DNA of 64,000 bases, taken from Mesorhizobium_K sp040049215. Its GTDB lineage: Bacteria; Pseudomonadota; Alphaproteobacteria; Rhizobiales; Rhizobiaceae. Below the pieces are notes generated by a model, which saw only the letters and a program-made list of their open reading frames with translations, ran no database searches and was not told the DNA's origin. The number at the start of each line of letters is the position of its first letter. Within the stretch, counting starts at the first letter, position 1. Positions 60,437-64,000 of the stretch are shown here, one piece after another. Position numbers and translations under genes: made by a program. The DNA lies in contig NZ_JBDZDN010000002.1 of the NCBI RefSeq assembly GCF_040049215.1, positions 496,001-560,000 on the forward strand, written 5' to 3'.

Positions 60437-61400
60437 GTCCGTCCTGATCGCCTTCCTGTCACTCGCTGTCGAGGCGAAGCTCGGTTACCCGGATCGCCTG
60501 TATCGCGCGATCGGCCACCCGGTCACCTGGATCGGCTGCCTGATATCCTTTATCGACCGCCGGCTCAACCGCGCGACGGACAGCGACGGCAAGCGTCGCC
60601 TTTGCGGAGTGGCTGCACTGATCGCGATCGTAGCGGTTCCGGCAGCTATCGCCTACGGGCTCGAGAGGCTGCTTCTGCTCAACCCACTCGGCATCTTTGT
60701 CGCCATCGCGCTTGGCACGACCCTACTTGCGCAAAAGAGCCTCGCCGACCATGTCGAGGCAGTCGCGAAGGCTCTCGACACGGGCGGGCTGGCGGCAGGG
60801 CGCGAGGCTGTGTCGAAAATCGTCGGACGCGATCCGGAAAACCTCGACCGGGCGGCCGTGTCGCGCGCGGCGATCGAGAGCCTGGCGGAAAATTTCTCAG
60901 ACGGCGTGGTCGCGCCGGCATTCTGGATGGCGGTCGGCGGGCTGGCCGGCGGCGCTGCCTACAAGGCTGCCAACACCGCCGATTCCATGATCGGGCACAG
61001 GACAACAAGGCACGAGGCCTTTGGCTGGGCGGCCGCGCGCTTCGACGACCTGATCAACCTGCCGGCGTCCCGGCTGACCGCACTGCTGATCGTCGCGGCT
61101 GCCGCGATCCTGCCCGGAATGGACGCAAACGCGGCATGGCGCGCCGTATGGCGCGACGCGAAGAAGCACCGCTCGCCCAACGCCGGCTGGCCGGAGGCGG
61201 CGATGGCTGGCGCGCTCGGTATCGCGCTTGCCGGGCCTAGAAGCTACGGCGGCGTGACGGGCGACTACGCCTTCATGGGCGAAGGCGGACGGCGCGAGGT
61301 GACCGCGGCAGATATCAGGCGGGCGCTGCGGCTGTTCTGGATGGCGGATGTGCTGCTGATGGTGACGCTGGCGGTCGTCGGGATTGCGCTGTTGGCGTGA
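60435..61400 (+). CDS. cbiB: Adenosylcobinamide-phosphate synthase
   Basis: 321 residues, integral membrane protein with five hydrophobic segments. Family motifs: GYPDRLYRAIGHPVTWIG, SIENLSDG-type (ESLAENFSDGVVAPAFW), and AYKAANTADSMIGHRT. It joins aminopropanol phosphate to cobyric acid; the aminopropanol is made by CobC, encoded divergently. Also called cobD in Pseudomonas naming. Start codons of the two genes overlap head to head. Confidence 0.92.
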   Translation: MSVLIAFLSLAVEAKLGYPDRLYRAIGHPVTWIGCLISFIDRRLNRATDSDGKRRLCGVAALIAIVAVPAAIAYGLERLLLLNPLGIFVAIALGTTLLAQKSLADHVEAVAKALDTGGLAAGREAVSKIVGRDPENLDRAAVSRAAIESLAENFSDGVVAPAFWMAVGGLAGGAAYKAANTADSMIGHRTTRHEAFGWAAARFDDLINLPASRLTALLIVAAAAILPGMDANAAWRAVWRDAKKHRSPNAGWPEAAMAGALGIALAGPRSYGGVTGDYAFMGEGGRREVTAADIRRALRLFWMADVLLMVTLAVVGIALLA

Positions 61401-61406
61401 CCGCTA

Positions 61407-62027
61407 TCAGTAGAACCGAAAAACAGGCGCAATCAGCCATACGTCCCGCAGGCTTTCCAAACCTTTGAGTGCCGGTATGGCGAATAGGAAAAACATCGCG
61501 TCCCAGAATGTCCGATAAACCAAGGCCGGCTGAACGGGTATCTCTTCCGCGTCCTGCCAGCTGCGGAATGACGGCATCAGCCGTGGCACGTGTGCCTTGT
61601 ATGTGGCGTATTCGGCCGGGAAGAGACCGGCCAGAGCCCGCTCTTCGTGCCTGATCACGATAAGAAAGATGGCTATCGTTGCGGCCGTACAAAGCAGAGC
61701 AAAAACTATGCTGCCGAGTTGAGCGCCGAGGCCGAAGGAAGCAATCGCCGAAAACAGGTAAAGCGGATTGCGGGTCAGCGAATACGGGCCTTCGGTCACA
61801 AGTCTACGCAGCTTGTGGCCGCCGATATACATCGAGCACCACGTGCGCCCCACGATTCCCGTCAGGACAAAGAAGACGCCGCCTCGTTCGATCGCCTCGT
61901 GCCAGAGATTGTTTTCAGGCAAGACGGAGCCGCTGGCCATGAGCAGACAGATACCCAGGAGGGCAACGATCAGGACGATGATTTTGCGCTGCCACTGCTG
62001 GCCGACCAGATCGAACACGATAGGCAT
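61407..62027 (-). CDS. Membrane methyltransferase-like protein (isoprenylcysteine methyltransferase/PEMT type)
   Basis: 206 residues with four or five membrane segments. The motif GGHKLRRLVTEGPYSLTRNPLYLFSAIASFG, then a helical H-E-E-R-x-L stretch (RHEERALAGLFPAEYATYKAHVPRLMP), matches the ICMT/NnrU-type family, which methylates isoprenoid-linked or lipid substrates. It converges on cbiB, 6 nt apart. The C-terminal 50 residues are unlike usual members. Confidence 0.78.
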   Translation of the reverse strand: MPIVFDLVGQQWQRKIIVLIVALLGICLLMASGSVLPENNLWHEAIERGGVFFVLTGIVGRTWCSMYIGGHKLRRLVTEGPYSLTRNPLYLFSAIASFGLGAQLGSIVFALLCTAATIAIFLIVIRHEERALAGLFPAEYATYKAHVPRLMPSFRSWQDAEEIPVQPALVYRTFWDAMFFLFAIPALKGLESLRDVWLIAPVFRFY

Positions 62028-62115
62028 GTCGCCGTCCCCGTTGCGCGCTCGATATCGTCAAGAATTTGCGGCGAATCTTTAGCCCATTCGCGGCGCCAAA
62101 ATGTCTTGGCTTCTT

Positions 62116-62736
62116 TTAAAACTCGATGCCCTTCTGCGCCTTTACGCCCGCGGCGAAATGATGCTTCACCGCGCCCATTTCGGTGACGAGATCGGCGGCT
62201 TCGATCAACGCGGCCTTGGCGTTGCGGCCGGTGACGACGACATGCAGGTCGGGCCGGCGCGCCTTGAGCGCGGCAACGACCGCGTCGAGGTCGAGATAGT
62301 CGTAGCGCAAAGCGATGTTGAGCTCATCGAGCACGACGAGGCTGATTCTGGGATCGGCGAGCAGCTCCAGCGCTTTCGCCCATGCGGCCTCTGCCGCGGC
62401 GATGTCGCGCTTGATGTCCTGCGTCTCCCAGGTGAACCCCTCGCCCATCGTGTGCCACACGACCTTGTCGCCGAAGGCGGCGAATGCGTCCTTCTCGCCA
62501 GTGTGCCACGCGCCCTTGACGAACTGCACGACGCCGACACGCCGGCCGTAGCCTAGCATGCGGAGCGCAAGCCCGAAGGCGGCGGTCGTCTTGCCCTTGC
62601 CGGGGCCGGTGTTGACGATCAGCAGGCCCTTTTCCGCGACCGTCTTACCAGCGACCTCGGCGTCCTGAACGGCCTTACGCTTGGCCATCTTGGCGCGGTG
62701 GCGTTGGGCCTGCGTGTCGTCGACAGATTTCATCAT
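62116..62736 (-). CDS. cobO: Cob(I)yrinic acid a,c-diamide adenosyltransferase
   Basis: 206 residues from the ATG pair at 62731-62736, overlapping the cobU stop (ATGA). P-loop ATPase-like fold with NTGPGKGKTTAAFGLALRMLG, VQFVKGAWHTGEKDAF and LVVLDELNIALRYDYLD. It adds the 5'-deoxyadenosyl group to cobalt, needing Co(I). CobA/BtuR family, with the N-terminal extension typical of CobO. Confidence 0.93.
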   Translation of the reverse strand: MMKSVDDTQAQRHRAKMAKRKAVQDAEVAGKTVAEKGLLIVNTGPGKGKTTAAFGLALRMLGYGRRVGVVQFVKGAWHTGEKDAFAAFGDKVVWHTMGEGFTWETQDIKRDIAAAEAAWAKALELLADPRISLVVLDELNIALRYDYLDLDAVVAALKARRPDLHVVVTGRNAKAALIEAADLVTEMGAVKHHFAAGVKAQKGIEF

Positions 62737-63254
62737 TTCACCTGTAGGGGCAGCCCGGCGACCAAGAAAAGAACCCTGTCCGCGCATGCCGCGACGCGCT
62801 GGTTGAGCCGCCCTTGGGCATCGCGAAAACGCCGGGCGAGTCGATTGTCGGGCACGATGCCCATGCCGACTTCGTTGGAGACGACGAACCAGGGCCCGCG
62901 CGGAGAGGCCAGAACCTCTTCCAGTTCCGCCGATAGTGCGTCGATATCGTGCTCGGCCAACATGTGGTTGGACAGCCACAGCGTCAGGCAGTCGATCAGG
63001 ACCGGCCGATCGTCGGGCACGGTGCGAAGCGCCTGCGCCAAGTCGAGCGGGGCATCGACCGTCGTCCAGCCGGCGCCGCGGCGGACACGGTGGACCGCGA
63101 TGCGCTCCGCCATCTCGTCGTCATAAGCTTCAGCCGTGGCGATGTAGGTCCAGGGCCCCGGGCGCGCCGTGACGAGCTTCTCGGCGTGAGCGCTCTTGCC
63201 GGAGCGCGCGCCGCCGATGATGAAGGTGAGACCTTGCCCGGAGGGATCAGGCAA
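62733..63254 (-). CDS. cobU: Adenosylcobinamide kinase/adenosylcobinamide-phosphate guanylyltransferase
   Basis: 173 residues from the TTG at 63252-63254 that overlaps the end of cbtA. P-loop GGARSGKS (14-21), TYIATAEAYDDEMAERI, the conserved H-R in VHRVRRG, and LTLWLSN. Bifunctional enzyme, CobP in Pseudomonas terms, activating adenosylcobinamide for loop assembly. The start is unusual but the only one close to the P-loop. Confidence 0.9.
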   Translation of the reverse strand: MPDPSGQGLTFIIGGARSGKSAHAEKLVTARPGPWTYIATAEAYDDEMAERIAVHRVRRGAGWTTVDAPLDLAQALRTVPDDRPVLIDCLTLWLSNHMLAEHDIDALSAELEEVLASPRGPWFVVSNEVGMGIVPDNRLARRFRDAQGRLNQRVAACADRVLFLVAGLPLQVK

Positions 63255-63996
63255 AGCTCTTGCCGAGAGCGTCCGCCCGGCCGAGGAAACGCTGCCGAAC
63301 CAGGCCCACGATGCCGCCGAGCGCCACCCAGAAGATCAGGTTGGTGACCGTGGCGGCGACGACGAACTGGTGGTGAAGGTCGGCCGGGATCGGCGATTCG
63401 TGGCTTTCGGGCTGCGGCGCGCCGACGATGTGTGGCAGCACGATCAGCGCGACCCCGACGATCGAGAGCAGCGCCGTGCCGCGGAACGCAATCAGCGCAA
63501 GCCCGGCTGCGGTCGCAGCGACCGTGCCGGTCCACCAGACCTGGCGGGCGAAGAGATCGGCGGTGGGCATCGCCGGCAGTTCGGGCGGCAGGCCGAGGCC
63601 CGGAGCCAGCGTGAAGACGGCGAAGCCGGCAAAACCCCAGATCATGCCTTGGCGCCAGCTCAAGAGACCGCCGGCGAATTCCGACGCGGCGACCAGAAGC
63701 AGCGCGAAACCAATGCCGCTGACGACATTGACCGCGAGCGTATAGGCGAAGCGCTCGAAGCCGTCCTCCGGCCCCCAGGCTTCCTTGCCGTGGTCGCGCG
63801 ATTCGGCGGGTGCGGCAGCAGCGGGCGCGGCCTCGGCAGGCGCCGCGCCGTGATCGTGAGCCTGGCTGGCGCCTTCGAATGTTTCGGCCTGCAGGATAAG
63901 CGGCACGGTGGCGAAGGTCTGCAGGGCGGCAAGGATCAGGCCGGCAAGCAAGCCGGCGGCCGCCGCGGCGAACACGGCGTTACGAAAAACGGTCAT
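63247..63996 (-). CDS. cbtA: Cobalt transporter-like protein CbtA
   Basis: 249 residues with about six membrane segments (RNAVFAAAAAGLLAGLILAALQTF; YTLAVNVVSGIGFALLLVAASEF; MIWGFAGFAVFTLAPGLGLPPELP). The Ala/His/Glu-rich loop (about 40-70) and the LPPELPAMPTADLFARQVWW motif define CbtA, a cobalt uptake protein usually paired with the small His-rich CbtB and controlled by a cobalamin riboswitch. Both would lie right of the window. First visible gene of the cbtA-cobU-cobO operon. Confidence 0.88.
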   Translation of the reverse strand: MTVFRNAVFAAAAAGLLAGLILAALQTFATVPLILQAETFEGASQAHDHGAAPAEAAPAAAAPAESRDHGKEAWGPEDGFERFAYTLAVNVVSGIGFALLLVAASEFAGGLLSWRQGMIWGFAGFAVFTLAPGLGLPPELPAMPTADLFARQVWWTGTVAATAAGLALIAFRGTALLSIVGVALIVLPHIVGAPQPESHESPIPADLHHQFVVAATVTNLIFWVALGGIVGLVRQRFLGRADALGKSFA

Positions 63997-64000
63997 GATC

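Noticed and set aside
63997..64000. Cobalamin riboswitch for the cbt/cob operon
   Set aside because: Expected upstream of cbtB/cbtA, but that DNA is outside the window.

Overview
GC-rich, densely packed chromosomal DNA of an alphaproteobacterium, most likely a Rhizobiales/Phyllobacteriaceae member close to Mesorhizobium. This rests on gene content (soxBDAG, AztABC-type zinc uptake, a CobC/CbiB/CobU/CobO set, a DUF1127 protein, GlxA-type regulators), on codon usage, and on a Rhizobiales-style intergenic palindrome. I see no rRNA, tRNA, transposase, prophage or CRISPR array.

Layout. 0-3 kb: small, sparse, accessory-looking genes: a cut-off RiPP-leader-like peptide, an XRE remnant and a probable 7(1)-knot protein. 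3-6 kb: fatty acid desaturase, XRE regulator and a zinc homocysteine methyltransferase (bmt). 6-10 kb: VWA protein with its ECF sigma factor, and a RidA protein. 10-14 kb: zinc ABC transporter with Zur-like boxes, then a YeeE/YedE pair with a Blh-type phosphatase domain. 14-15.4 kb: FeS protein and cytochrome b561. 15.6-26 kb: corrinoid and folate methyl-transfer genes: a non-pyrrolysine MttB homologue, corrinoid protein, DUF1638, MTHFR C-terminal protein, MetF-like reductase, methyl-H4folate:corrinoid methyltransferase and an ASKHA/RamA-like reactivase. An ExoD protein and a formyltransferase-like protein lie among them. 26-33 kb: LysR and GlxA regulators, small genes, DUF1194, and the first FAD/GcvT dehydrogenase. 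33-41 kb: mechanosensitive channel and the sarcosine oxidase operon soxBDAG. 41-44 kb: exported CHAT protease and a nitroreductase. 44-50.7 kb: XRE-cupin regulator plus an operon of two FAD/GcvT dehydrogenases around an aminotransferase. 50.7-58.8 kb: quinone-reductase-like proteins, FAD oxidase, CodA-type deaminase, an NMT1-type ABC importer, and opposite them RidA and a creatininase-family hydrolase. 58.8-64 kb: cobalamin genes.

How it fits together. Most of the window concerns one-carbon units. Demethylation of glycine-betaine-like compounds, dimethylglycine and sarcosine feeds folate. The corrinoid genes can move methyl groups between amines, folate and homocysteine, and the right edge makes the cobalamin they need. 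Bmt (homocysteine domain), the free corrinoid protein, the methyl-H4folate transferase and the RamA-like reactivase together look like a methionine synthase split into separate polypeptides. A 26-base operator, identical in bmt and in the methyl-H4folate transferase operon, ties the two ends together. A second motif (TTTGCGAC) links mttB/corrinoid protein, the GlxA regulator and the first FAD/GcvT dehydrogenase.
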